The position numbers were made by a program, and so were the translations under genes. The notes beneath the pieces are model-generated. The model was not told where the DNA came from. It was given only the letters and a program-made list of their open reading frames with translations, and searched no databases. Shown here in pieces: positions 1-8,079 of a DNA stretch of 64,000 nt (its first letter is position 1; each line of letters opens with the position of its first letter). Origin of the DNA: Arthrobacter sp. Soil762 (GTDB lineage: Bacteria > Actinomycetota > Actinomycetes > Actinomycetales > Micrococcaceae); NCBI RefSeq assembly GCF_001428335.1, contig NZ_LMSG01000020.1, positions 202,078 to 266,077 on the forward strand, given 5' to 3'.

Positions 1-1
1 C

Positions 2-535
2 GGCGGGTACACCAAAGCCGTCCTGGCCCTCGGCAGCAACTTGGGTGAGCGGAACGACACCCTGTCCGAGGCCGTTGCCGACCTGGTGGACCCGCCGGAG
101 GTCCGGCTGCAGGCCGTTTCCCCGGTGGTGCAGACCAAAGCCGTGGGCGGCCCGGCCGGCCAGCCCGACTTCCTGAACATGATCATCACCGTGGAAACCA
201 CGCTGTCCCCGGCGGAACTGCTGAAGCACTGCCAGGCCGTGGAAAACAAGCACCTCCGCGTGCGTGAAGTGCGCTGGGGGGCGCGGACGCTCGACGTCGA
301 CATCATCACCTACGGCGACCTCACCAGTGACGACCCGGTGCTGACCCTGCCGCACCCGCGCGCGGCCGGACGCGCCTTTGTGCTGTATCCGTGGTCGCTG
401 ATCGAGCCGGCTGCCACCCTGGGCGGGGAACGCATCAGCGAGCTGGCTGCCCGTGCCCCCGACTTTGACGACCTTGCCCCGTTCGACGGTTTCGGCGATT
501 ACGACGGCGTCCCCACAGCCGGGGCGGTCGAGTAA
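2..535 (+). CDS. folK: FolK, 2-amino-4-hydroxy-6-hydroxymethyldihydropteridine diphosphokinase (5' end cut by window)
   Basis: Transfers pyrophosphate from ATP to 6-hydroxymethyl-7,8-dihydropterin in cytosolic folate synthesis. The reading frame is open from base 2 and reads LALGSNLGERNDTL, the conserved FolK N-terminus. It continues through QPDFLNMI, a VREVRWGARTLDVDIITYG block (the WGPR-type catalytic loop and metal-binding DVDI) and LPHPRAAGRAFVLYP. The TTG at 41 lies inside this conserved stretch, so it is not the start; the true start is upstream of the window. A fusion to FolB cannot be excluded for the same reason. The visible part is 177 residues, nearly a whole FolK. The stop is 3 bases before the next GTG start, which indicates an operon. 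Confidence 0.93.
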   Translation, partial: GGYTKAVLALGSNLGERNDTLSEAVADLVDPPEVRLQAVSPVVQTKAVGGPAGQPDFLNMIITVETTLSPAELLKHCQAVENKHLRVREVRWGARTLDVDIITYGDLTSDDPVLTLPHPRAAGRAFVLYPWSLIEPAATLGGERISELAARAPDFDDLAPFDGFGDYDGVPTAGAVE

Positions 536-538
536 CCG

Positions 539-1072
539 GTGAAGCCCATCAACCCTGTCCGCCTGCTGCTGATCGGCCTCGTCCTGACCGTGGCCGGCTG
601 GTCCGCCACCGTGGTGACCACACGCTACAGCATGGCCACGCCGGTTCTTCCGGCTACCGCGCTGGCCACCATGGGCGTGATTGTTGCCATCACCCTGGTG
701 CTTGGCATCCGTGTGCTCCGGTGGCGCAACAGCACCAAACGCAAAAAGGCATTGGACCCGATCCTGGCCGCCAGGACCCTGGTGCTGGCCCAGGCGTGCG
801 CTTACGTGGGCACCGTCCTGCTGGGCTGGCATGTTGGAATCTTCCTGGACCAGCTGCGGATCTGGAACCTGCGCAGCGACCAGGGCATCACCTGGGTGGC
901 AGTCGCGATCGCTGCCGGCGGTCTGGTGATGATCGTCGTCGGCCTGCTGGTGGAGCGGTTCTGCAAGATCCCGCCCGAAGACACGGATGCAACGCCCGGT
1001 GAGGGGAAACCCGGCCGCGGAGTACGAGGCGAAGCCGCAGGGGAAGGCGAATATGCGTACAGAGGCGATTGA
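539..1072 (+). CDS. DUF3180 family membrane protein
   Basis: Protein of 177 residues with four hydrophobic stretches (about residues 7-26, 34-56, 78-98 and 119-139) and a charged glycine-rich C-terminus. This matches the DUF3180 family, which in Micrococcaceae typically lies directly after folK; its function is unknown. The GTG start follows the folK stop by 3 bases. The last 20 bases overlap the next gene, so the two are probably translationally coupled. The family call rests on length, topology and position. Confidence 0.8.
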   Translation: MKPINPVRLLLIGLVLTVAGWSATVVTTRYSMATPVLPATALATMGVIVAITLVLGIRVLRWRNSTKRKKALDPILAARTLVLAQACAYVGTVLLGWHVGIFLDQLRIWNLRSDQGITWVAVAIAAGGLVMIVVGLLVERFCKIPPEDTDATPGEGKPGRGVRGEAAGEGEYAYRGD

Positions 1073-1565
1073 TCCGCCGGGCATTAACTGGCAGCGGGTA
1101 TCCCCGAAATACGTCACGGTGCGGCTGGTGCAGTGGGCCATCGGGAACCTGGTCACGGTGATTGTCCTGACCCTGCCCCTCATCTCTGTCCTGCTCGGCT
1201 GGTGGCGGTGGCCGCCGCTGTGGCTGGCCATCACCGTCCCGGCGGTGACTCTGGTTCTGGCCATCTGGCGCCTGCTGCTGATTCCGCGCCAGGTGCGCGC
1301 CATCGGTTACGCCGAACGCGACGATGACCTGCTGATCCGCGGCGGCATTTTCTTCCAACGGACCATGACGGTTCCCTATGGCCGCATGCAATACGTGGAC
1401 ATCGGCGTGGGCCCGGTGGAACGCGGGCTGGGACTCTGCACGCTCAAACTCCACACCGCCTCACCCGGAACCAACGCCACCATCCCCGGCCTGCCCGCGG
1501 CGGAAGGGGCACGCCTGCGCGAGCAGCTCGCCGCCCGCGGTGAAGCGAGGCTGGCAGGGCTGTGA
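1053..1565 (+). CDS. PH domain-containing membrane protein (YdbS-like)
   Basis: Protein of 170 residues with two adjacent transmembrane segments near the N-terminus (about residues 24-44 and 47-67), followed by a bacterial PH domain. The PH part has the usual tail (RGGIFFQRTMTVPYGRMQYVDIGVGPVERGLGL) of the YdbS half of a YdbS/YdbT pair. The open frame extends back to 987, but the ATG at 1053 is preceded by GGGGAAGG and gives the normal N-terminus, so it is preferred. It overlaps the DUF3180 gene by 20 bases and its stop overlaps the next GTG by 4 bases. Such pairs are thought to act at the membrane, but the role is unknown. Confidence 0.85.
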   Translation: MRTEAIDPPGINWQRVSPKYVTVRLVQWAIGNLVTVIVLTLPLISVLLGWWRWPPLWLAITVPAVTLVLAIWRLLLIPRQVRAIGYAERDDDLLIRGGIFFQRTMTVPYGRMQYVDIGVGPVERGLGLCTLKLHTASPGTNATIPGLPAAEGARLREQLAARGEARLAGL

Positions 1566-3136
1566 CGGCAAACGTTCCGGAGGCCGGCGCACCGACCGCG
1601 GTTCCGGTGGCGCCCGACGGCGAGTGGCTGCGTGTGCACCCGGCGTCCCCATTTGTGCGCGGCTGGGTGGCCCTGGCGGCCATTGGTTTCTTCTTCGGGC
1701 GGGACTTTTTCGAACGGCTGCTACAGGGCCGTCCTCTGTTCGAGGAGGACTTCGCCGGCCGGGCACCCTGGCTGGTGGCCGGCGGCGGCATCGTCCTGGT
1801 GGTGACCGTGCTGGGCTTCATCCTGACGTGGTACTTCACCAAGTACCAGGTCGCCGAAGGGTACGTCCGGGTCAACTCCGGCTTCCTCTTCCGCCAGCAG
1901 CGCCAGGCCCGGCTGGACCGCGTCCAGGCCATCGACATCGTGCAGCCCCTCCTGGCCAGGATCTTCGGCCTCGCCGAACTCAAGTTTGAGGTGGCCGACG
2001 CCGGTGAATCGGCCGTCAAACTGGCGTACCTGCGGATGGACGACGCCCGCCAGCTCCGGGCCACCATCCTGGCACGGGCCGCAGGCGTGGTCCCGGACCC
2101 GGCCCGCCCGCAGGAGGCCGCGCCCGAGGCGCCCGAATATCCGGTGCTGTCCGTGCCGCCGTCGCGCCTTATCGGTTCCCTGTTGCTCAGTGAGCAGAGC
2201 TTCTTTGTGGTGGTGGGCGGCATCGCCTCCGTGATCCTGTCCGTCGTGACGGACAACCGCGGCTTCTTCTTCTACCTGATCCCGGCGGTGCTGGGCCTTG
2301 CCGCCAGCTACTGGGGGTCCTTTAACAAGGGCTACAACTTCACCGCGGCCATATCGCCGGACGGGATCCGGCTCCGCTACGGGCTCTTGGACACGCAGGC
2401 GCAGACGCTGCCCCCGGGCAGGGTCCAGGCGCTGAAAGTGGCACAGTCCCCACTATGGCGGATCTTCGGCTGGTACCGGATCCAGGTCAACGTGGCCGGG
2501 TACGGCGCAGTGGGGAGCAACGGCGAGACGGCGTCCCGGACCACGCTGCTGCCCGTAGGCAAGCTGCCCGACGTGATGTCCATGCTCGCACTCGTGCTGC
2601 CGGATCCCGGAACGCCGGAGCCCGGACGCATTTTCGCGGCCGGGATCTCGGGATTGGATTCCGACGGCGGTTTTGTCACCACGCCGCACCGCGGCAGGTT
2701 CCTCGCGCCGCTGGGCTGGCGCCGAAACGGCTTCGCCACCACTGACACCGCACTGCTGCTCCGCTCGGGCCGGTGGTGGCGGGAACTGGTGGTGGTCCCG
2801 CACCAGCGCACCCAGTCAATGGCACTGCACCAGGGTCCACTCGCACGGCGGTTCGGCGTGGCGGACCTTGTCCTGCACACCACGGCGGGGCCGGTCTCGC
2901 CGCGGCTCACCCAGGCCGGACTTGACGAGGCCCGGGCCCTTTTTGATGCCCAGTCCGCCCGCGCCCGGCTCGCCCGCAAGCGGCAGACCAGTGAACACTG
3001 GCTGGCAACGGTGGTGCCCGCTCCGGTCGTTGAGCCAGCTCCGGTGGTTGAGCCTGTCGAAACTCCGGTGGTTGAGTCCGTCGAAACCAGCGCGCCGCAA
3101 CAAACTCCCCAACAGGAAGGCCCGCAACGTGGCTAA
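1562..3136 (+). CDS. Large PH domain-containing membrane protein (YdbT-like)
   Basis: Protein of 524 residues with paired membrane segments (about residues 33-53 and 72-92, and again 200-250) alternating with bacterial PH domains. Repeated PH signatures such as RQQRQARLDRVQAIDIVQP and RWWRELVVVPHQRTQSMALHQGP are visible. It is the larger partner of the preceding PH protein, starting with GTG in a 4-base overlap. The last 40 residues are odd: a low-complexity Pro/Val/Glu tail encoded by a 24-bp direct repeat (3038-3085). The stop overlaps the next gene by 8 bases. Function in the envelope is inferred only from the fold. Confidence 0.85.
   Translation: MTANVPEAGAPTAVPVAPDGEWLRVHPASPFVRGWVALAAIGFFFGRDFFERLLQGRPLFEEDFAGRAPWLVAGGGIVLVVTVLGFILTWYFTKYQVAEGYVRVNSGFLFRQQRQARLDRVQAIDIVQPLLARIFGLAELKFEVADAGESAVKLAYLRMDDARQLRATILARAAGVVPDPARPQEAAPEAPEYPVLSVPPSRLIGSLLLSEQSFFVVVGGIASVILSVVTDNRGFFFYLIPAVLGLAASYWGSFNKGYNFTAAISPDGIRLRYGLLDTQAQTLPPGRVQALKVAQSPLWRIFGWYRIQVNVAGYGAVGSNGETASRTTLLPVGKLPDVMSMLALVLPDPGTPEPGRIFAAGISGLDSDGGFVTTPHRGRFLAPLGWRRNGFATTDTALLLRSGRWWRELVVVPHQRTQSMALHQGPLARRFGVADLVLHTTAGPVSPRLTQAGLDEARALFDAQSARARLARKRQTSEHWLATVVPAPVVEPAPVVEPVETPVVESVETSAPQQTPQQEGPQRG
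3038..3085 (+). repeat. Two 24-bp direct repeats forming the tail of the PH protein gene
   Basis: Positions 3038-3061 and 3062-3085 are two copies of a unit beginning CTCCGGTGGTTGAG and ending GTCGAAA, differing at only a few bases. A diverged partial third copy lies at 3020-3037. The unit resembles a short dispersed repeat common in Micrococcaceae intergenic DNA (recalled, not searched). Here it is in frame and translated as PVVE(P/S)VET. Confidence 0.8.
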
Positions 3137-4019
3137 GCCCGGGCGCCTTGGCGTCGGAATCATCGGTGCCGGGAAAGTTGGCGCCGTCCTTGGTGCGGCG
3201 TTGCGCTCAGCCGAACACGCCGTCGTCGGGGTTTCCGCGGTGTCCGAGGCCAGCCGTGAACGGGCGGAGACGCTGCTGCCCGGCGTGCCCATCCTGGAGA
3301 TCCAAGAGATTGTGGAACGGTCCGAACTGGTGCTCCTGGCAGTGCCCGACGACGCCTTGGCCGGGCTGGTGGACGGACTCGCCAAACTCGGCGCGTGGCA
3401 GCCTGGACAGATTGTGGCCCATACCTCAGGCCGGTTCGGCGTGGGGGTGCTTCGCCCGGTGCGCGCCGCCGGAGCCATCCCCCTTGCACTGCACCCCGCC
3501 ATGACGTTCACGGGCATGAGCCTGGACCTGACACGACTGCTGGACTGCACCTTCGGCGTGACCGCTGATGCAGCGATGCTGCCCATTGCCCAGGCGCTGG
3601 TAGTGGAGATGGGTGCCGAACCGGTGGCCATCGCCGAGGGGGACCGGACGCTTTATCACACGGCCCTCGCCCATGGCTCGAACCATATGGTCACCCTGGT
3701 GGCGCAGGCTTCGCAGCTGCTCCGCGACGTTGGCGTCGACGCACCGGAGCGGATGCTGGGGCCTTTGCTGAGGGCCACGCTGGAGAACGCGCTCGCCTCA
3801 GGCGAATCGGCGCTGACCGGTCCGGTGGCCCGCGGCGATGTGGGGACAGTGGCGGCCCACGCCGTGGCGTTAAGGGAGTACGACGCCGGTGCGCACGGCG
3901 ATGTGCTGGAGGCTTACCTCGCCATGGCCCGCGCCACGGCACGGCGGGCCAGCAGCCGGGGGCTGCTCAAAGAGGATCAAGTGGGGGCCCTCCGCGCGGC
4001 CCTGGAAGAGGGAAGCTGA
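3129..4019 (+). CDS. Rossmann-like and DUF2520 domain oxidoreductase-like protein
   Basis: Protein of 296 residues. The N-terminus has a dinucleotide-binding glycine motif (GVGIIGAGKVG) followed by an NADP-type beta-alpha-beta fold to about residue 125. A DUF2520 C-terminal domain follows, with LHPAMTFTG and a YHTALAHGSNHMVTL helix as in ketopantoate-reductase-like proteins. The GTG at 3129 overlaps the PH gene and places the glycine motif at residue 9; the longer open frame upstream is a shadow of the PH gene. It sits one base before panC, which suggests a link to pantothenate synthesis, but no specific reaction is known for this family. Confidence 0.88.
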   Translation: MAKPGRLGVGIIGAGKVGAVLGAALRSAEHAVVGVSAVSEASRERAETLLPGVPILEIQEIVERSELVLLAVPDDALAGLVDGLAKLGAWQPGQIVAHTSGRFGVGVLRPVRAAGAIPLALHPAMTFTGMSLDLTRLLDCTFGVTADAAMLPIAQALVVEMGAEPVAIAEGDRTLYHTALAHGSNHMVTLVAQASQLLRDVGVDAPERMLGPLLRATLENALASGESALTGPVARGDVGTVAAHAVALREYDAGAHGDVLEAYLAMARATARRASSRGLLKEDQVGALRAALEEGS

Positions 4020-4020
4020 C

Positions 4021-4950
4021 ATGGCCACGCAACTGGTGACAACCGCCGCAGAGCTCAGGGAGGCGAGTGCCCGGCTGCTCGCGCAGAAGGCGGGCAGGTC
4101 CCAGGGCCTGGTGCCCACCATGGGCGCGCTGCACGAAGGCCACGCCCGGCTGGCGCGCACCGCCGTCGAACAGAATGACGTAGTGGTGGCGTCCATCTTT
4201 GTGAACCCGCTCCAGTTCGGCGATGCGGTGGATCTGGACCGGTACCCGCGCACGCTCGACGCCGATCTTGCCCTGCTTGAGGAGCAGGGCGTGGACCTCG
4301 TGTTTGCGCCTTCGGTGGAAGAGGTCTATCCCGGCGGCGAGCCGCTGGTCCGCGTGACCGCCGGCTCCCTGGGGGAAAAGTGGGAAGGCGCCTCACGGCC
4401 GGGCCATTTCGACGGCGCCCTCACGGTGGTTGCCAAGCTGCTGCACTACGGGATCCCGCGCTCGGGGCTGCCTGCGACCGGGGCCTTCGTCTCCGGGGGC
4501 GGCGGGGGACTGCCGGCGTACCGGGCGTATTTCGGGCAAAAGGACGCCCAGCAGCTGGCCCTGGTTCGCCGGATGGTGGCGGACCTGAACTTCCCGGTCG
4601 AAATTGTTGCCGTGCCCACCGTCCGGTCCGAGGACGGGCTGGCCCTGTCCAGCCGCAACCGGTTCCTTTCCGCAGAGGAGCGTGAGGCCGCCCTGGTCCT
4701 GTCACAGGCGCTGCGGCTCCTGGCGGAGCGGGCAACTGCCCACCAGCCGCTTGATCTGGAATCGGCCCGGGCCATGGTTGAATCGCAGTCGTTGGTGGGA
4801 CTGGACTACTTCGACGTCGTGGATCCGCTCACCCTTGAGCCGCTGGCCGAGAACTGCCGGAAAGTCCCGTTCCGCGGCGAAGGCCTGGCTCTCATCGCCG
4901 CCAAGGTGGGGCCGGTCCGGCTGATCGACAACGTGCCGCTGAGCAGCTGA
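4021..4950 (+). CDS. panC: PanC, pantothenate synthetase (pantoate--beta-alanine ligase)
   Basis: Joins pantoate and beta-alanine with ATP in coenzyme A synthesis. The 309-residue protein has the nucleotide-binding PTMGALHEGH motif (about residues 31-40), FVNPLQFG, RPGHFDGALTVVAKL and the LSSRN signature. The ATG at 4021 lies one base after the preceding stop and gives the expected N-terminus; upstream codons in frame belong to the neighbouring gene. Usual PanC proteins have about 280 residues. The surplus is largely a glycine-rich insertion of about 20 residues after AKLLHYG (near bases 4450-4530), just before the YFGQKDAQQ block. This is the last gene of the housekeeping run before the accessory block. 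Confidence 0.95.
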   Translation: MATQLVTTAAELREASARLLAQKAGRSQGLVPTMGALHEGHARLARTAVEQNDVVVASIFVNPLQFGDAVDLDRYPRTLDADLALLEEQGVDLVFAPSVEEVYPGGEPLVRVTAGSLGEKWEGASRPGHFDGALTVVAKLLHYGIPRSGLPATGAFVSGGGGGLPAYRAYFGQKDAQQLALVRRMVADLNFPVEIVAVPTVRSEDGLALSSRNRFLSAEEREAALVLSQALRLLAERATAHQPLDLESARAMVESQSLVGLDYFDVVDPLTLEPLAENCRKVPFRGEGLALIAAKVGPVRLIDNVPLSS

Positions 4951-5393
4951 TAGGTAGCGTCCGGCTCCGCACGCAAGCCCTCGGATCCCCCCGGGGGAAT
5001 TACGATGAGCGCGTAGCGTTCTTCATGGAATCATTTGACTGTGCCCGGATGGTTGGTTGGCGGGCCAGGAACGCACCCAACGGTGTCACCAAAGGTGCCC
5101 GTTCGGGGACAGCGCCCGCCTCCCGCACCTAACTCATCAGGGGAACCATTGCGCGGGGACCCGGCCATGGAGGTCCTAGTCAGGCCCCCGCAGATCAGCA
5201 TGGGCAGGGCGTCGACACTGTCGGCGGCGGGGCATGGGTGCGTCCATGCGGCGTGGCGCGGCGGGAACCCGGAACGGGGAGGTATTGACCGAGGGGCGGC
5301 GGCGGAGGATTCTCATTGAAGTCCTCTCCGGCAGCCCTGACGTCCAAGGCCGGGCGCCGGGCGGCCTTCAGTGACCGACACGAGGAGACTCCA
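4951..5393. other. Intergenic region between panC and the ferritin gene
   Basis: No credible gene was found in these 443 bases; the short frames present lack ribosome binding sites and protein-like composition. A GC-rich near-palindrome (CCCCCCGGGGG) lies at about 4986-4997. No iron box like those elsewhere in the window was seen. A GAGGAG ribosome binding site precedes the ferritin start. Confidence 0.6.
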
Positions 5394-5984
5394 ATGCCTA
5401 CCGATACATTCGATGAGCTGCTGGCCCGCCAGGTCGGCAACGAGTTCGCCGCTTCCCAGCAATACATCGCCATTGCCGTGTGGTTTGACAGGGAGGACCT
5501 GCCGCAGCTGGCCAAGCACTTCTACCGCCAGTCATTGGAGGAACGAAACCACGCCATGATGATGGTCCGGTACATCCTGGACCGCGGCCTCAGGGTCACG
5601 ATCCCCGGCGTGGAACCGGTTCGCAATGACTTCACCAAGGTGGAGGACCCGCTGGCCCTGGCCCTGGCCCAGGAACAGCAAGTCACCGAGAACATCAAGG
5701 AACTGTTCGCCGCCGCAAGGGCGGAAAATGACGCTTTGGGAGAACAGTTCATGCTCTGGTTCCTCAAAGAACAGGTCGAAGAGGTGGCATCGATGACCAC
5801 TCTGGTGAACATCGCCCGGCGTGCGGACAACCTCTTTGACGTCGAAAACTTCCTCGCCCGTGAACGGGTCGGCGACCACGGACATCGCGGGGGCCACCAC
5901 GGCGGTCATCACGGACATGGCGGACACCACAGTGGAGGGGCTCACGATTCCGGCAACCCGGACGCTGCCGGGGGTTCCCTTTGA
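5394..5984 (+). CDS. Ferritin with histidine-rich C-terminal tail
   Basis: Iron-storage ferritin, expected to form a 24-subunit cytosolic shell that oxidises Fe(II) and stores the mineral. The 196-residue protein carries the ferroxidase pattern: NEFAASQQYIA with its glutamate near residue 15, SLEERNHAMMM with the E-x-x-H pair near residue 50, and EQVEEVASMTTLV in the fourth helix. The ATG at 5394 is chosen because it follows GAGGAG and matches the usual BfrB-type N-terminus; the frame is open further upstream. After about residue 160 the protein ends in a Gly/His tail with 13 histidines, longer than in typical ferritins and possibly metal binding. It lies near iron-related genes. Confidence 0.93.
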   Translation: MPTDTFDELLARQVGNEFAASQQYIAIAVWFDREDLPQLAKHFYRQSLEERNHAMMMVRYILDRGLRVTIPGVEPVRNDFTKVEDPLALALAQEQQVTENIKELFAAARAENDALGEQFMLWFLKEQVEEVASMTTLVNIARRADNLFDVENFLARERVGDHGHRGGHHGGHHGHGGHHSGGAHDSGNPDAAGGSL

Positions 5985-6196
5985 TACCCATCCCCGACGA
6001 CATCAGGGCGTTCCATCAAGCGGGGGCCAGGATTCCTGGAATGCCGGACTCGTCTCCTAACGGCGCTGGGCGGACTCAGGCCGACGTGCCGTTCGATGAT
6101 CTCTAGGCCGGCCGAGGCCCGTGCCAGTGACGGGGCTGCGGCCCCCGGTGGCCCTGCGGAGCGCGACGGGGACAGCGTTGAGGACGGGGCACCTGT

Positions 6197-6774
6197 CTAA
6201 CTGACCGTTGAAACAGCGCTAAGTGAATGCCAGGAGCGGTTGTGGTACACGAGCGGACGGGCCTGCTCGGCATCCCGGTCCGCAGCGGTTGAGATGTTGA
6301 CCTGCAGCACATGCACGGCGACCACGGTGGAGTCACCAGCGTTCATCCCGCTGACTATTGTCCCCCGCAGCCAGGCATTGGCCCTGGGCAGAACGGGCTC
6401 TCCGGTGACCAGACGGGACCATGTGCAGGGGTCCTCGAAACGGTCAATACCGCCGGTGGCAAAGGTTTTCGCCAAGTCGATCTGGTCTGTGCCCAGCAGG
6501 TGGACCACAACGGTCCCGGCCTCGCGGATTGCGTCCGCTGAGGATGAGTGCGCGGAGAGGGAGAAGACCAGCAGCGGCGGGTTGACCGAGACGGAGAAGA
6601 CCGAGCTTGCCGTCAACCCTACCGGGCCGCTGGCGCCTTGGGCGGTGATGATGGTGACGCCGGCCGGATGGTGCGGAAAGCCGCTTTGAAGTCGTCGACG
6701 CTGGGCATTTGGGCAGAGCGGCTCTTGGTCGCGTGTGGCAGGTGGCGGGCTGCGAGGACGTACTGGGTTGCCAT
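6197..6774 (-). pseudogene. Flavin reductase-like protein with a single-base frameshift
   Basis: Encodes an FMN-binding flavin reductase-like domain, a family that reduces flavins for monooxygenases or ferric chelates. The N-terminus starts at 6774 and reads to VDDFKAAFR in one frame. The rest (HHPAGVTIITAQG, GLTASSVFSVSVNPPLLVFSL, a C-terminal YHNRSWHSL) is in another frame. Around 6670-6671 one base appears to be missing: adding a G after ATGGT on the plus strand restores a continuous protein of about 190 residues. Downstream the domain is intact. A sequencing error or recent inactivation are both possible. An iron box lies about 150 bases upstream (6922-6940), so iron control is likely. 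It converges on the ferritin gene. Confidence 0.8.
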
Positions 6775-6921
6775 ACAAGATCCTTGGGGTTTGTGGGGGA
6801 CGGGAGCAGTGTGCCGATACTGCTGGACCGCAGTGAAGGCCCACCCCCGGCACAACACTGCTCGAAACTTGGGTGTTTTCTCGGCGCCGCTTTCCAACTA
6901 TGATCACAGGATAACGGTTGA

Positions 6922-6940
6922 TTAGGTAAGGCTTACCTTG
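6922..6940. promoter_or_regulatory. DtxR/IdeR-type iron box between flavin reductase and SufT-like gene
   Basis: TTAGGTAAGGCTTACCTTG matches 15 of 19 positions of the IdeR/DtxR consensus TTAGGTTAGGCTAACCTAA. Its core is a perfect 7+1+7 palindrome. It lies between two divergent genes, so it could control both under iron. Confidence 0.8.
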
Positions 6941-7107
6941 TTTCCGTTGCTGACTGTATCAAGATTTTTGAAATGCATGACAACCGCGTGACGTCATAGA
7001 GGACCTGTGACGACGCCCTGCGCCGGTCTTCTCGCTTGTGGGCAGGACTTCGTGAACGTCTTCGTCGACGGCCAGGCGGCGTGTGCCACCAGGGCATGGA
7101 AGGATCG

Positions 7108-7455
7108 ATGTCTGACACGGAAATCAGCCCGCGAGCTGCGACAGGCCCCCTCCCCACGCCCCTTGTGGATGTCGAGGAGGCCCTCAGGGACGTAGTTGAC
7201 CCCGAACTGGGCGTCAATGTCGTCGATCTTGGGCTCGTCTACGGTCTTGAGTTTGGGCGGGACAACGCGCTGTTGATCAACATGACGCTGACCTCAGCCG
7301 CCTGCCCTTTGACCGAGGTGCTCGAGGAGCAGGTCGGCAAGGCACTGATCGGCGTTGTTGACGAGTGGCGCCTGAGCTGGGTCTGGATGCCGCCGTGGGG
7401 TCCGGATCGGATCACTGATGACGGCCGGGACCAGATGCGCGGCTTCAAAACCTAG
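7108..7455 (+). CDS. SufT/MIP18-like (DUF59) metal-sulfur cluster assembly factor
   Basis: Small cytosolic protein of 115 residues, a complete DUF59 domain: VDVEEALRDVVDPELGVNVVDLGLVYG, then MTLTSAACPLTEVLEEQV and WMPPWGPDRITDDGRDQMR. The DPELGVN and ACP motifs are those of SufT-type proteins that help mature Fe-S proteins. The ATG at 7108 is chosen over 7096 because AAGGA lies 4-5 bases upstream of it. It stands alone, divergent from the flavin reductase gene, with a strong iron box in the 330-base gap. In related bacteria a SufT gene usually accompanies the suf operon; here it is separate. Confidence 0.88.
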   Translation: MSDTEISPRAATGPLPTPLVDVEEALRDVVDPELGVNVVDLGLVYGLEFGRDNALLINMTLTSAACPLTEVLEEQVGKALIGVVDEWRLSWVWMPPWGPDRITDDGRDQMRGFKT

Positions 7456-8079
7456 CCCCCAGAAGAAGATTTGCCCTCCTGAATTGTGCAGGAACCGCCC
7501 CGCGGTACCGGCCGGGGCATGACGCTCACGGCGATGGCCAGGCTTGCGGAAGCACCCCGGAAGCAGGGTTTCCAGCCATCCGACGGACACCCCGAAAACC
7601 GATCCCGGGCTCCGCGCGGTTGTGACACGCGAAGGTCACCATTTGTTCTGGACTGTTACGTTTTGTCGACCAAGAGATCAAACGATCCGCTTTATCAATG
7701 ACCTTTCCCATGGCCGGGGCAGGGTATTGAGTCGGTTTTTCAGGTTCCCGTTTCCCGAACATCTCTTAGGGCCGCTTAGGGGGACCTTTGAGGCCTTCCT
7801 CTGCGCGCGCCACGTGGCCCATCGGTGAGACGTCCCGCCCGTGCGGGACAGGGCCCTGAATGTGCTCGATCCAATCCCGGGGAAGCCAGCCTTCGGATTG
7901 AATTGGGGATGATCCGGTTTCTTCATGAGCTAGGTTGTGAATACGCATGTTGTCGCCTTTCGATGTATGACCGTTGACCGGAGAGGTGACACCAATGGCA
8001 GGTCTGGGCAGGCGCAGCAAGACGTTGCGAGGGCAAGCTCAGACGAACCCGGGTCCCCCTGTGTCCCAGGCGGAAGCTG
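7456..8079. other. 624-base gap, possibly with one small minus-strand gene
   Basis: No gene of clear family was found. A 7-bp-stem hairpin (GTCCCGC/GCGGGAC) lies at 7832-7849. The only frame with a plausible ribosome binding site is the 60-residue one at 7766-7948 on the minus strand. The rest appears to be degraded or non-coding DNA. Confidence 0.5.
7766..7948 (-). CDS. Possible small hypothetical protein
   Basis: A 60-residue frame starting MRIHNLAHEETGSS, with AAAGGCGACAAC upstream of the ATG that could act as a weak ribosome binding site. The sequence is hydrophilic with no membrane segment. No family was recognised. It may be the N-terminal remnant of a larger gene, because it ends in low-complexity residues. 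Support is weak. Confidence 0.25.
   Translation of the reverse strand: MRIHNLAHEETGSSPIQSEGWLPRDWIEHIQGPVPHGRDVSPMGHVARAEEGLKGPPKRP

Noticed and set aside
4986..4998. GC-rich near-palindrome CCCCCCGGGGG after panC as a terminator
   Set aside because: Too short and without flanking arms or T-run to call.
5035..5319. 94-codon frame between panC and ferritin
   Set aside because: No ribosome binding site, mixed low-complexity residues and no recognisable fold.
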